Source of the DNA: Streptosporangiales bacterium
GTDB taxonomy: Bacteria; Actinomycetota; Actinomycetes; Streptosporangiales; WHST01
Direction: 5' to 3'
Assembly: GCA_009379825.1 (NCBI GenBank)
Contig: WHTA01000005.1
Coordinates: 1-64,000 of the forward strand
Length of the DNA stretch: 64,000 bases
Below are positions 1-7,149 of this stretch, piece by piece. The notes under the pieces are model-generated. The model was not told where the DNA came from. It did no database searches and saw only the letters and a list, made by a program, of their open reading frames with translations. Position numbers and translations under genes: made by a program. The stretch's first letter is position 1. The number at the start of each line of letters is the position of its first letter.

Positions 1-1
1 A

Positions 2-362
2 GAGATCTGGGGACACCTGTGCTGCCACTACGCAATCCGCTCCCTGATGACCCAAGCGGCAGCTCATTCCGGTCACGACCCCGACCGGGTCAGCTTCGTC
101 GCCGCGCTGCGGATCACTCGCCAATCCCTCGCCCACCCGGGTGCCTTTCCCCCCTGACCAGCACGGCCACGCGCGCCGCGACGGTCCCGGCTGGCTCGCC
201 TTTATCCAGCGTCTGATCGGCCGGCTCAACCCCGTACGACGCCCTCGCTCGGCACCAAGGGTCATCAAACGCAAGATGCCCAAGTGGCACGTCAAACGCG
301 CCGTGCACGCCACCTGGCCCCAACCCCGGCATCCGCCGAAACCTTCCATCCTTCGACACTAA
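2..362 (+). pseudogene. IS4-type transposase C-terminal remnant, frameshifted
   Basis: Two adjoining frames together read like the last ~120 residues of an IS4/DDE transposase. The first runs from the window edge to a stop at 155-157 and contains EIWGHLCCHYAIRSLM followed by a DPDRVSF segment. The second carries RVIKRKMPKWHVKR, a typical C-terminal motif of actinobacterial IS4 transposases, and stops at 360-362. The switch from frame 2 to frame 3 lies at or before the six-C run at 149-154 and corresponds to one extra base. No inverted repeat could be assigned because the element continues off the left edge. Inference: a dead insertion sequence, or a homopolymer sequencing error in a live one. 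Confidence 0.6.
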
Positions 363-374
363 CTGAACGGTATT

Positions 375-662
375 GTGCCTAAGTCGTGCCCGTACGGCGC
401 GCTCGTCGCGGTGCCGCGGGCGAGCATGCTGATCGTGCATCCGGTGATGTCGAACCGCGTGCTGCACTTTCTCCCCGAGTTCGCCGACATCGTCGTCGAG
501 ATGCACGACACTGCCACCGACGCGTGCTCGCACCGCACCTACTGGTGGGCCGACGACCAACTGCTCGACGTCCCCGTCTGCCCCGCCTCGGAGCACTCGC
601 ACACCCGCATCGAGATCCCACCTGAGTACGACGATCTCGTCCGTCGCCTCCCGCGCAAGTGA
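375..662 (+). pseudogene. Hypothetical protein fragment, probably truncated by the IS
   Basis: A 95-residue open frame beginning with GTG 13 bases after the transposase stop. It has no convincing ribosome site. The protein looks like the C-terminal half of a larger cytosolic protein: it begins abruptly (MPKSCPYGALVAVPRAS), has a central HPVMSNRVLHFLPEFAD stretch, a YWWADD motif and an acidic C-terminal helix. I do not recognise the family with certainty. Codon use fits the organism, so it is likely a real coding remnant whose 5' part was displaced by the neighbouring transposase. Function unknown. Confidence 0.4.
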
Positions 663-672
663 AGCACGTGGG

Positions 673-1482
673 TCAGGCGTCCCGGCGGCGTTCGCGGGCG
701 CGTCGCTTGCCTTCGTGCATGGCCTGCACCCGCGCCACGGGGATGGCGTGGCCCTCCTCGGTCAGGTCGCTGCCCAACCGCTGCGGGGCTGGCATCAAGT
801 CCAGCCACGGGTCGGCCGCGGCTACCAGCTCGGCCGCCGTGTGCACGGTGAAGTCGCCGGGTGCGACGGCGTCGAGGTCGTCCCACGCCACCGGGAACGA
901 CACCGGCGCACCTGGTCGCACCCGCGGGCTGTAGGCCGCGACGACGGTCGCGCCTCCGGCCCGCGTGGAGTCGAGGAACACCTTGTCGCCGCGGTCCTCC
1001 CGGATGAACGCGGTCGTCGCAAGGTCCGGGTCGAGCCGTTCCGCACGCGCGGCCAACGCCCGGGTCACCGCGGCGATGTCCTCGACCGGCGCGTCCGTGT
1101 CCACCGGCACGAAGATGTGCAAACCCTTCGCCCCGCTGGTCTTCACCACGCCCGCCAGGCCGGCGTCGCGCAACGCCTGCCGCACCAGCGAGGCGGCGCG
1201 CACGGCGAGGTGGAAAGAGTCACCGGCAGGCGGATCGATGTCGAGGACGAGGTGCGTCGGATGCTGCCACGCAGCGGCGCGAACCAACGTCGGATGATAC
1301 TCGACGGCGCGCTGGTTCGCGAACCACAACAGGGTGCGCCTGTCGTCGCAGAGGGCGTAGTGCACGTCGCGCTTCGAGCTCTCCGCCCACAGCGACATCG
1401 TCCGCACCCAAGACGGGGTGTACTTCGGGACGTTCTTCTGCATGAACGGGTAACTCTCCTCTGACAGGGATTTGACCTGCAT
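673..1482 (-). pseudogene. LigD-type DNA polymerase/primase domain, C-terminal part of a split gene
   Basis: The 269 residues from ATG 1482 match the LigD polymerase (PolDom) family used in bacterial non-homologous end joining. PFMQKN lies at 12-17, the metal-binding DIDPP at 81-85, the nucleotide-site KTSGAKGLHIF at 114-124, DSTRAGGATVVAAYSPR at 171-187 and a DD pair near 201. Family members have about 45 more residues before PFMQKN. Those are absent here but are found in the same orientation at 8540-8713. The frame stays open upstream to 1704 but that extension is not PolDom-like. Inference: the gene was cut in two by an insertion. The catalytic core is intact but the N-terminal fold is missing, so activity is doubtful. 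Confidence 0.8.
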
Positions 1483-1575
1483 TGACACCGCATCGCAGGT
1501 GGCGGTGGTGAGCCCGTTGGTGAGCCAGTAGGCCGCGTGGTGAGCCACAGCACCAGACGCCGGTCCCGGGGCGGA

Positions 1576-1609
1576 GGGTCCTCTCCCCGGGGCCGGTCCA
1601 AGAGGACCC
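1576..1609. terminator. Hairpin near the left border of the inserted element
   Basis: Perfect 9-base inverted repeat GGGTCCTCT (1576-1584) and AGAGGACCC (1601-1609), with a 16-base GC-rich loop that can pair further. It lies just before the DUF4190-like gene, and no T-run follows on either strand. It could stop read-through into or out of the element. The rest of 1483-1634 shows no gene I can support. Confidence 0.4.
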
Positions 1610-1634
1610 GAGGACCCCTGATCGGAGAACACCC

Positions 1635-2495
1635 ATGTCTCATCAGTACCCGCACCACATGCCGCCCGAACCGCCGATGCACCACCAGGTCGCCCGGCCG
1701 GCACCCGAACCGAAGAACGGGCTCGGCGTCGTCGCGCTCGTCCTCGGCAGCACCGGCATCGTCTTCGGCCTCATTCCGCTGGCCTGGATGCCGGCACTCG
1801 CGCTCGCGGTCGCCGCCGGCATCCTCGTCATCTTCGCGTGGCTGCGGATCGGCCGCCGCCGCGCCACCAACAAGGTCGTCACCAGCATCGCGTCCGGCGT
1901 CACCGCCGTCGCGATGGCGCTGAGCCTCTACGGCATGTACGTGTTCATCGACGCGTTCGGCCAGCTCGGCGAAGACCTCGACAACATCGGGAAAGGCAAG
2001 CAGGCGACCGCCGCGCCGGCGAAGGACAAGCCGAGCGACAAGCCCAGCGAGGACGAGCCGTCCGGCCCGCCGACCGACGAGCCGGAGGCCTACGAGATGG
2101 GCGACACCGTGTTCATCTCGGCCGACGATCTCGACGACACCGAGGCATCGATCAAGGTCGGCGGGCCCCGGGTCCGCACCACCCCGATCGACTCGTGGTC
2201 CAGCGCGCCAGCGAACGGCCAGTTCGTGATCTTCACGGTCAAGGTCAAGTGCGAGACGGGCCGGTTCGATCTCGCCTCCGACGACTTCTACGTCCGCACC
2301 AAGGCCGGCGACCGGTACGACAGCGAGGACGGCAACGCGTGGGAGGCCACGTCCAAGGAGCAGATCTCGTACGAGGAGGTCAACGCCGGGGAGCGGAAGA
2401 AGGGCCCGCTCGCGTTTGACCTGCCGGTCGAGCACGGCGAGCTCGTGTACGACCCGAACTTCGAGGGCAAGCCAGTCGCGGTGTGGAGCTTCTGA
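1635..2495 (+). CDS. Membrane protein with DUF4190-like helices and DUF4352-like exported domain
   Basis: 286 residues. A Pro-rich cytoplasmic head (1-27) is followed by membrane segments around 29-50, 52-73 and 82-107, a low-complexity Lys/Pro/Asp/Ser linker (about 118-150) and a C-terminal beta-rich domain (about 155-286) resembling the DUF4352/telokin-like exported domains of Gram-positive lipoproteins. Start ATG 1635 follows GGAG with good spacing. It is two bases from the following lipoprotein gene, so the pair is probably one transcript acting at the cell envelope. Function unknown. The domain assignment rests on layout and spacing, not on a search. Confidence 0.75.
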   Translation: MSHQYPHHMPPEPPMHHQVARPAPEPKNGLGVVALVLGSTGIVFGLIPLAWMPALALAVAAGILVIFAWLRIGRRRATNKVVTSIASGVTAVAMALSLYGMYVFIDAFGQLGEDLDNIGKGKQATAAPAKDKPSDKPSEDEPSGPPTDEPEAYEMGDTVFISADDLDDTEASIKVGGPRVRTTPIDSWSSAPANGQFVIFTVKVKCETGRFDLASDDFYVRTKAGDRYDSEDGNAWEATSKEQISYEEVNAGERKKGPLAFDLPVEHGELVYDPNFEGKPVAVWSF

Positions 2496-2496
2496 C

Positions 2497-3039
2497 ATGC
2501 GCGCGCCCCTCCTCCTCGCGGCAGCAGCGCTCGCTGCGATCCTGACCGGGTGTGCCGGGCAGGCACCGGCCGACGAGCCGACCACACCGCCGGCCACGTC
2601 CCGGCCAGCGACCACCGTCACGGAGACCGCGGAACCTACCCACACGCAGCGGCCGCCGCTGGATCCGACGGAGACCCGCGACGTCAACCACCCGAAGTCC
2701 GAGATCCGCGCCGACGCGGAGGTCGAGCTGGGCCACTTCCAGGCCGATCGATGGGGCAAGGCGTGGGACGGGCTGACCTGGCAGTCGCGGCAGGTGATCT
2801 CCCGCGACGCCTGGGTGGCATGGATGTCCGCGTGCGACTTCGACTACAGCGGCATCAGTGTCGGCCGCGTCCAGACCGGCAACGACCTCGCCGTCGTTCG
2901 GTGGGTCAAGCCGGACGGGTACACCGACATGCTGATGCGCTACCAGCGCGACGCCTGGCGGCTCGAGCTGAACCGCGGCACCGTCGAGTACATCGAGTCC
3001 GGTGTCGACCTCGCCGCGGCGTGCGACACGGCGGAGTGA
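2497..3039 (+). CDS. Small secreted lipoprotein, function unknown
   Basis: 180 residues. The N-terminus MRAPLLLAAAALAAILTGC is a lipoprotein signal peptide with lipobox LTGC at 16-19 (Cys19 lipidated). A Thr/Pro-rich spacer (about 25-60) leads to a compact domain from ~65 that contains WGKAWDGLTWQSRQVISRDAW and a Cys pair (CDFDY, AACDT). ATG 2497 is chosen because it begins the signal peptide exactly; the open frame extends to 2416 but overlaps the previous gene. It begins one base after the DUF4190-like gene stops, so translation is probably coupled and both products may work at the membrane. Family not recognised. Confidence 0.75.
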   Translation: MRAPLLLAAAALAAILTGCAGQAPADEPTTPPATSRPATTVTETAEPTHTQRPPLDPTETRDVNHPKSEIRADAEVELGHFQADRWGKAWDGLTWQSRQVISRDAWVAWMSACDFDYSGISVGRVQTGNDLAVVRWVKPDGYTDMLMRYQRDAWRLELNRGTVEYIESGVDLAAACDTAE

Positions 3040-3078
3040 TGGACGTGTCCTGGCGCACGGCTGGTCGTTAGCCAGGGC

Positions 3079-3118
3079 ACTGAGAGCCCCTTGCCAACCC
3101 GGCCCGGTGGGGGGCTCT
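3079..3118. terminator. Intrinsic-type hairpin after the lipoprotein gene
   Basis: Perfect 10-base inverted repeat TGAGAGCCCC (3079-3088) and GGGGCTCTCA (3109-3118) around a 20-base loop, about 40 bases after the lipoprotein stop. There is no T-run, as is common in actinomycetes. Confidence 0.6.
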
Positions 3119-3219
3119 CAACTACTCCATGGTCCTTCGCTTGACGCGGCGCGGTCCGTCGTCGGACTATCACGGGACGCGCACAACCCACCGGCGCGTA
3201 CTCGGGTGAGGAGATGACC

Positions 3220-3456
3220 ATGGCGATCCGCTTCTACGGCCAGGACCCGGACACTGATGGCGGCCACTGTGCGTCCGTGTCGGTCGACGACAACGGCGAC
3301 TTCCTGTTCGTCGCGCCGCGCGTGACCGACGAGGCGAAGCTGCGGGAGATTATCGCGCACAGCCCGATCGCTGATCACGAGGCGGCCGTGCGGATGCCGG
3401 CACGGATGGCACACATCATCGCGGAGGCAATGCGTGGCGGTACCCCCGTTCAGTGA
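3220..3456 (+). CDS. Small hypothetical protein next to DUF6879 gene
   Basis: 78 residues from ATG 3220 (MAIRFYGQDPD). An earlier in-frame ATG at 3214 abuts the GAGGAG ribosome site at 3208-3213, so the second ATG with 6-base spacing is the better start. The protein has an acidic beta-rich N-terminal half and a C-terminal segment with HSPIADHEAAVRMPARM. Proteins of this size and pattern commonly precede DUF6879/XRE genes in actinomycetes. It overlaps the next gene by 23 bases, so the two are probably co-translated. No catalytic motif is visible and function is unknown. Confidence 0.65.
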   Translation: MAIRFYGQDPDTDGGHCASVSVDDNGDFLFVAPRVTDEAKLREIIAHSPIADHEAAVRMPARMAHIIAEAMRGGTPVQ

Positions 3457-3943
3457 GCTGCTCGCCAGCGCGACCCGCTCGGCGATCCACCTGGAGATGC
3501 GCGACGCGTACGTCCCGTCGGATCCGTCGTTCATCGCCTGGCAGGGCGGCCCGCCGTACGACCGGACCGAGCGTGAGCGGGAGTGGCATGCGCTGATCGG
3601 CGGTGCCGTGGCCCGCGGCGTCGAGGTGCGGCGGGCCCGGGTCGTCTCCGAGCCGCTGGCACCGTACATCCGGTTCGAGCACTCAGTCACCGACAGCATG
3701 AACATCGCCGCCGGCGAGCAGGTCCGCTGGCTGCCCCGCAGCCGCACGCTCGACCTGTGTCTGCCGGGGCTGGACTTCTGGCTGTTCGACGACCACACGA
3801 TGCGTGCGCACCACTTCTCTGGGGAGGGGGAGCTCGTCGAGGACGAGCTCGTCACCGACCCGCAGGTGATCAAGCACTGCGCCGCCGCGTTCGAGGCGGT
3901 ATGGGATCGGGCGATCCCGCATGAGGACTACCGCCCCGCCTAA
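3434..3943 (+). CDS. DUF6879-family protein
   Basis: 169 residues from GTG 3434, with GGAGG ahead. The N-terminus has a helical FSELLASATRSAIHLEMRDAY segment, then WHALIGGAVARGVEVRRARVVSEPLAPYIR split around residue 60, and a C-terminal half with DFWLFDDHTMRAHHF. This is the DUF6879 layout, a family found beside WhiJ-like XRE regulators and DUF397 proteins in actinobacteria and thought to belong to their regulatory module. It overlaps the small gene before it and lies 28 bases before the XRE gene. No enzymatic motif is seen. The role is known only by association. Confidence 0.75.
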   Translation: MAVPPFSELLASATRSAIHLEMRDAYVPSDPSFIAWQGGPPYDRTEREREWHALIGGAVARGVEVRRARVVSEPLAPYIRFEHSVTDSMNIAAGEQVRWLPRSRTLDLCLPGLDFWLFDDHTMRAHHFSGEGELVEDELVTDPQVIKHCAAAFEAVWDRAIPHEDYRPA

Positions 3944-3959
3944 CCGCGCGCCGGCGCGG

Positions 3960-3971
3960 CACACTGGGGCG
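3960..3971 (+). promoter_or_regulatory. Possible leaderless promoter -10 for the XRE gene
   Basis: CACACT at 3960-3965 lies six bases before ATG 3972. That is the position and rough consensus (TANNNT) of -10 elements that start leaderless transcripts in actinobacteria. No ribosome site precedes this ATG. Weak single-site evidence. Confidence 0.35.
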
Positions 3972-4829
3972 ATGTCCTCGCCGTCCTCGTCAGCGCAGGC
4001 CGCGCTGCGGGCGCTCGCCACCCAGCTACGCGAGATGCGAAGCGACGCCGGCCTGACCGGGCAGGGACTGGCGACCCAGCTGGGCTGGCACCGCACCAAG
4101 ATCAGCCGGATCGAGCACGCGGCCCGGCCGCCATCGGCGCAGGATGTGCGCGCCTGGTGCCGGGCGTGTGATGCCGAGGACCGCGCCGACGATCTGGTCG
4201 AGGCACTGCGCAGCTACGGGGACGCCTACGTCGAGTGGCGGCGGCTACAGCGCACCGGGCTCCGGCGGCTGCAGGACTCCTACGTGCCGCTGTACGAGCG
4301 CACCCGCCTCCTGCGGGTGTACAGCTCCATGGTGGTGCCCGGCCTTGTGCAGACCCCGGAGTACATCGCCGCCGTGTTCGATGTGGTCGGCCGGCGCCGC
4401 GGCACCCGTAACGACGTCGACCAAGCGGTCGAGGCGCGGATGGCGCGCCGCCGAGTCCTGTACGAGGGTGACCACCGGTTCGGGTTCGTGCTTGAGGAGT
4501 CCGTGCTGCGTTCCGGGCTCGGCGGCCGCGACGTGATGGCCGGCCAACTGCAGAACCTGCTCGAGGCGATGGCGCTGCCGTCGGTGTCGCTGGGCATCAT
4601 CCCGGCCAGAGCGGACAGGCCACAGTGGCAGCTCGAGCAGTTCACGCTCTACGACCACGAGCAGGTCGAGGTCGAGCTGCTGTCCGCGCGGGTGACGATT
4701 ACCACGCCGAGCGAGATCAGGCTCTACGCCGACGCGTTCGAAGACCTCGCGGCAACGGCTGCCTACGGTGCGGCCGCTCGTGAGCTGATCACGGCGGCGA
4801 TCGTTGAGCTTGACCAGTCAGATGCCTAG
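3972..4829 (+). CDS. XRE-family regulator with DUF5753 domain (WhiJ-like)
   Basis: 285 residues. An N-terminal helix-turn-helix (about 12-65) includes GLATQLGWHRTKISRIE. The C-terminal DUF5753 region (about 95-275) has the family signatures YVPLYERTRLLRVYSSMVVPGLVQTPEY and, later, LGIIPARADRP. Such proteins are DNA-binding regulators that pair with small DUF397 proteins (WhiJ/AbaA-type systems in Streptomyces), where the small partner modulates DNA binding. A DUF397 gene lies 1.1 kb downstream. ATG 3972 is chosen because the reading frame before it is not family-like. The 3' end overlaps the convergent Doc toxin gene by 12 bases. Likely a local transcriptional repressor; target genes unknown. 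Confidence 0.85.
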   Translation: MSSPSSSAQAALRALATQLREMRSDAGLTGQGLATQLGWHRTKISRIEHAARPPSAQDVRAWCRACDAEDRADDLVEALRSYGDAYVEWRRLQRTGLRRLQDSYVPLYERTRLLRVYSSMVVPGLVQTPEYIAAVFDVVGRRRGTRNDVDQAVEARMARRRVLYEGDHRFGFVLEESVLRSGLGGRDVMAGQLQNLLEAMALPSVSLGIIPARADRPQWQLEQFTLYDHEQVEVELLSARVTITTPSEIRLYADAFEDLAATAAYGAAARELITAAIVELDQSDA

Positions 4830-5234
4830 CGCAGGGTCGTCGGGGTATTTGATCGGTTGCGCCCATCCTTCCAGGCGAGCGGTGACCTCCCCGTCTTCCT
4901 CGTCTGTGTACCCCTGCGCTACGGCGAGAGCTAGGGCGATGATGTCCTCAGGTTCAACTGCCAGGAAGTAGCCGTTGAACAGGTAAAAGGTGTGCGTCGC
5001 AAGGACGGCAGTGCGCTTGTTCCCGTCAGCGAACGCGTGGTACCTGATCAAGGCGGTGAAGAGCGCAGCGGCTTTGCTGTGGATGTTCGGGAACGCATCC
5101 TGCCCACCCGCCGAGGTCTGGCAGCGCATCACCGCTGCCTCAAGCAAATCTTCCCTGACACCCGCAAGGTCCGACGCCGTGACCTCTCGGTCGTGAAGGC
5201 GCCGGACCTCATCCGGGGTCAGGTAGACGGTCAC
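4818..5234 (-). CDS. doc: Doc-type (Fic-fold) toxin
   Basis: 138 residues. The Fic/Doc active-site motif reads HAFADGNKR at 66-74 (consensus HxFxDGNKR/HxFxDANKR), with the catalytic His and the phosphate-binding Lys and Arg present. Doc proteins inactivate elongation factor Tu by phosphorylation, and the short length and motif fit Doc rather than a full Fic AMP-transferase. GTG 5234 overlaps the antitoxin stop codon in GTGA, so translation is coupled. It is convergent with the XRE gene. Together with the upstream gene it forms a type II toxin-antitoxin pair, likely a stabiliser of the inserted element. The motif appears intact, so the toxin should be active. Confidence 0.88.
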   Translation of the reverse strand: MTVYLTPDEVRRLHDREVTASDLAGVREDLLEAAVMRCQTSAGGQDAFPNIHSKAAALFTALIRYHAFADGNKRTAVLATHTFYLFNGYFLAVEPEDIIALALAVAQGYTDEEDGEVTARLEGWAQPIKYPDDPALGI

Positions 5235-5461
5235 AGGTCACGCAGCTTGTCGAGCGCGATCCGGTGAGTCTGCTGTCCATGCTCGGCGGCGGCGTCGAGC
5301 ATGGCCGTCCTGCCCTGCTCCTTCAGCCATTCAGCGACCACACCGGTCACCGTCTCGTTGATCGACTGGCTGGTGAGGAAGGCGTACAGCCGGAGTTGCT
5401 CGTGCAGCTCCGGGGGAAGGCGCAGGGTCAGCGCTTGTCGTTCGCTGGTCTGCAGTGCCAT
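5231..5461 (-). CDS. Ribbon-helix-helix antitoxin paired with Doc
   Basis: 76 residues from ATG 5461 (MALQTSERQ). An open frame extends to 5494 but would cover the palindromic operator, so the shorter start is preferred. The N-terminal ALTLRLPPELHEQLRLYAF followed by SINETV is a ribbon-helix-helix DNA-binding fold. The C-terminal ~35 residues (EHGQQTHRIALDKLRDL) should neutralise the toxin. The stop overlaps the doc start by 4 bases. A perfect 14-base palindrome 26 bases upstream is the expected site for autorepression by the antitoxin or toxin-antitoxin complex. Confidence 0.82.
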   Translation of the reverse strand: MALQTSERQALTLRLPPELHEQLRLYAFLTSQSINETVTGVVAEWLKEQGRTAMLDAAAEHGQQTHRIALDKLRDL

Positions 5462-5486
5462 AGCTACCACTCCTCTCAGATGCCAT

Positions 5487-5500
5487 GGTGTCATGACACC
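5487..5500. promoter_or_regulatory. Palindromic operator of the toxin-antitoxin operon
   Basis: GGTGTCATGACACC is a perfect 14-base palindrome 26 bases before the antitoxin start. An isolated half-site GGTGTC recurs at about 5513-5518, which would allow cooperative binding of ribbon-helix-helix dimers. Confidence 0.65.
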
Positions 5501-5594
5501 AAGATTACGTAAAGGTGTCCGTGGTCACCCTGACCTCACGCCTACGTGGGGTGACCTGTCGCCAGCAATTCGGCTGGCACACTTTGGCACACTC

Positions 5595-5875
5595 ATGGAT
5601 CCGCGCTGCTCAGCGGCCATAGCGTCCTGGGCCATGAGGGGTCACGACGGGATAGAGCCCGCGCGCCGGATCGCGGCGGTCGAGCAGGCGCAGGCGTGGC
5701 GGGCGGAGCTGACACCCGCGCAGACCGCGGTCATGCAGACGCTCGACGACGCGGTGCGCGTCGGGGACGTCACCCCGAGGACGCGGCCGAGATCGAGGCC
5801 GTGATCCGTCGCGGCCACGTACACGGCGCCAGGAAGCGGCTCACCAAGGCTCGGCGACGCCACGCGTCGTCGTGA
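5595..5875 (+). pseudogene. Small hypothetical gene with a one-base frameshift
   Basis: Two frames join into one plausible ~94-residue helical basic protein. The first (MDPRCSAAIASWAMRG onward, from ATG 5595) runs to DAVRVGDVTP, and the second continues EDAAEIEAVIRRGH to a stop at 5873-5875. The switch is at the CCCC run at 5773-5776, which would need one more C. The N-terminal half has helices rich in Ala/Gln (EQAQAWRAELTPAQTAVMQTLDDA). No family is recognised. It is either decayed or the victim of a homopolymer miscall, and its place just before the DUF397 gene suggests it is part of the same regulatory cassette. Confidence 0.45.
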
Positions 5876-5954
5876 CGGGCGGGGCCGGGCGTGCCGGAAC
5901 CCCGAGCCGGCCCCGGTCCCGCCCTATCGCCCCCAACCGAGAAAGGGACCCACC

Positions 5955-6167
5955 ATGAAGGATCAGCTCTACGCCCTGCCGGTCGACGACCTGGAGTGGC
6001 GGAAGTCGAGCTTCAGCAACCCGGACAACTGCGTCGAGGTCGCGCACCTGGCCGGCGGCGCCGTGGCGCTGCGGGACTCGAAGAACCCCGGCCGCGACCC
6101 GCTGCGATTCACCACCGGCGAGTGGGACGCCTTCGTCAGGGGCGCCCAAGCCGGCGAGTTCAGCTGA
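5955..6167 (+). CDS. DUF397 family protein
   Basis: 70 residues with every DUF397 hallmark in order: LEWRKSSFSNPDNCVEVA, then VALRDSKNP, then FTTGEWDAFVRGAQAGEF at the C-terminus. These small proteins accompany WhiJ-like XRE-DUF5753 regulators in actinobacteria and act as their partners. A GAAAGGGA ribosome site precedes ATG 5955. It is separated from the XRE gene at 3972-4829 by the toxin-antitoxin pair, an unusual interruption that suggests the pair was inserted into the regulatory cassette. A strong hairpin follows. Confidence 0.92.
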   Translation: MKDQLYALPVDDLEWRKSSFSNPDNCVEVAHLAGGAVALRDSKNPGRDPLRFTTGEWDAFVRGAQAGEFS

Positions 6168-6174
6168 CACAGAC

Positions 6175-6217
6175 CCTCGGCAGGGGTGATCGGGACCCCT
6201 CGGAGCCCCTGCCGAGG
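6175..6217 (+). terminator. Terminator hairpin after DUF397 gene
   Basis: Perfect 12-base inverted repeat CCTCGGCAGGGG (6175-6186) and CCCCTGCCGAGG (6206-6217) with a 19-base loop, starting seven bases after the DUF397 stop. No T-run follows. Confidence 0.7.
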
Positions 6218-6349
6218 CCGCCGCCGGCGGCGTTTCGCAGCACTGACTATGCGTAGACGTAGCGGCGGCCTGTGATCGCGGTTCAGCCGCTATGTGCGCA
6301 GCGGAGTGCCTCGGGCGCGCACGGTCCGTGCTTGACAGGTTACGAGCGC

Positions 6350-6369
6350 AGCCCGATCAGATTCGGGCT
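6350..6369. promoter_or_regulatory. Short hairpin or operator before the kinase-like gene
   Basis: Perfect inverted repeat AGCCCGA (6350-6356) and TCGGGCT (6363-6369) with a 6-base spacer, followed by an AT-richer stretch up to the start at 6443. It may be an operator or a weak terminator. The rest of 6218-6442 shows no gene I can support. Confidence 0.35.
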
Positions 6370-6442
6370 ATTAGTTGAAAGCGAACATTCAAGGCGATCT
6401 GGACCCCTGTCGTCGGCCTCAGATGTAAGCAGGGATTGCGGC

Positions 6443-6745
6443 ATGGACCTTGTCACGACTTCCCCCGCTAGACTTCCAGAAGATGACGCCGTGGAGCCGG
6501 CGGTGATGCTGGAGCGCGACCGGATCGCGTCGGAGCTGACTGCTCGGTTGGTGCACCGAATGTATGCGGTGGGCCTGACGCTGCAGCGAGCCTCTCAGCG
6601 CGTCGAGGATCCGGAGGTCCGTGCCATGTTCGCGACAGCGGTGGCCGAACTCGATCAGGCGATCGCCGAGATCCGCAAGATCGTGTTCGACGTCCCGACC
6701 GCGACGGCCAACTGGGCCGAAGAAGGTCGCAGCCGGGGAGCTTGA
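6443..6745 (+). CDS. Stand-alone HisKA_3-like dimerisation protein lacking the phospho-acceptor His
   Basis: 100 residues. Residues 24-48 (ERDRIASELTARLVHRMYAV...) match the HisKA_3 dimerisation helix of NarL-type sensor kinases such as DevS/DosT, where the consensus is RDRIARDLHDxVIQRLFAxGL. The phospho-accepting His is replaced by Thr33, and no ATPase domain follows. The second helix (VRAMFATAVAELDQAIAEIRKIVFDV) is also kept. It therefore cannot be a kinase. It could form dimers with a true kinase or act as a structural adaptor. ATG 6443 is the first start consistent with the domain. It overlaps the next gene by 4 bases (TTGA). Confidence 0.65.
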   Translation: MDLVTTSPARLPEDDAVEPAVMLERDRIASELTARLVHRMYAVGLTLQRASQRVEDPEVRAMFATAVAELDQAIAEIRKIVFDVPTATANWAEEGRSRGA

Positions 6746-7035
6746 CCGGAGTCGAGTTTCGAATTTATGTTCGAATTGTGAAGTTGGCTGACCACCCTCC
6801 TCGATCATGGCCGGTTCCGCAGACCTATCAGGAGTCCAGGCGACCGTCCCGCAGTGCTGTGTACGTGAGCTTGCCCGAGGGGCGAGTCGAGGGGCAGCTG
6901 CTGCGGTGGCTGCGCAGCGACCGGCACGGCTGGTACGGCTATCTCCATTGGGAGCGCCAGGGGATGTTGTACACCGAACCGGTTCCCGCCACCCGGCTGG
7001 AGCCGTGGCCGATGCGGTCCGGACAGTTGGCCTGA
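6742..7035 (+). CDS. Small basic hypothetical protein of actinomycete accessory elements
   Basis: 97 residues from TTG 6742, overlapping the previous stop, so the two are probably co-translated. The protein is beta-rich with SAVYVSLPEGRVEGQLLRW and GWYGYLHWERQGMLYTEPVPATRLEPWP, resembling short conserved proteins seen in actinomycete plasmids and integrated elements. I cannot assign a function. An internal GTG start at VEFRIYV (6751) is possible. The link to a kinase-like dimerisation protein is its only functional clue. Confidence 0.5.
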   Translation: MTGVEFRIYVRIVKLADHPPRSWPVPQTYQESRRPSRSAVYVSLPEGRVEGQLLRWLRSDRHGWYGYLHWERQGMLYTEPVPATRLEPWPMRSGQLA

Positions 7036-7149
7036 CCGGTGGTGCCCGCCGCCGACGTATGCGGCACGTACGGCGACGGGGCAGGGGCGAGTGTACGTGG
7101 CCTTTCGCGGTCCGCGTCGCCGGTTATCCACAGACGTTGCCCACGTGCG

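Noticed and set aside
1455-1484. Minus-strand segment resembling a tRNA T-arm (GCAGG-TCAAATC-CCTGT), as would mark a tRNA attachment site
   Set aside because: The T-loop lacks the second T, and no acceptor stem, anticodon arm or second copy at the other junction could be found.
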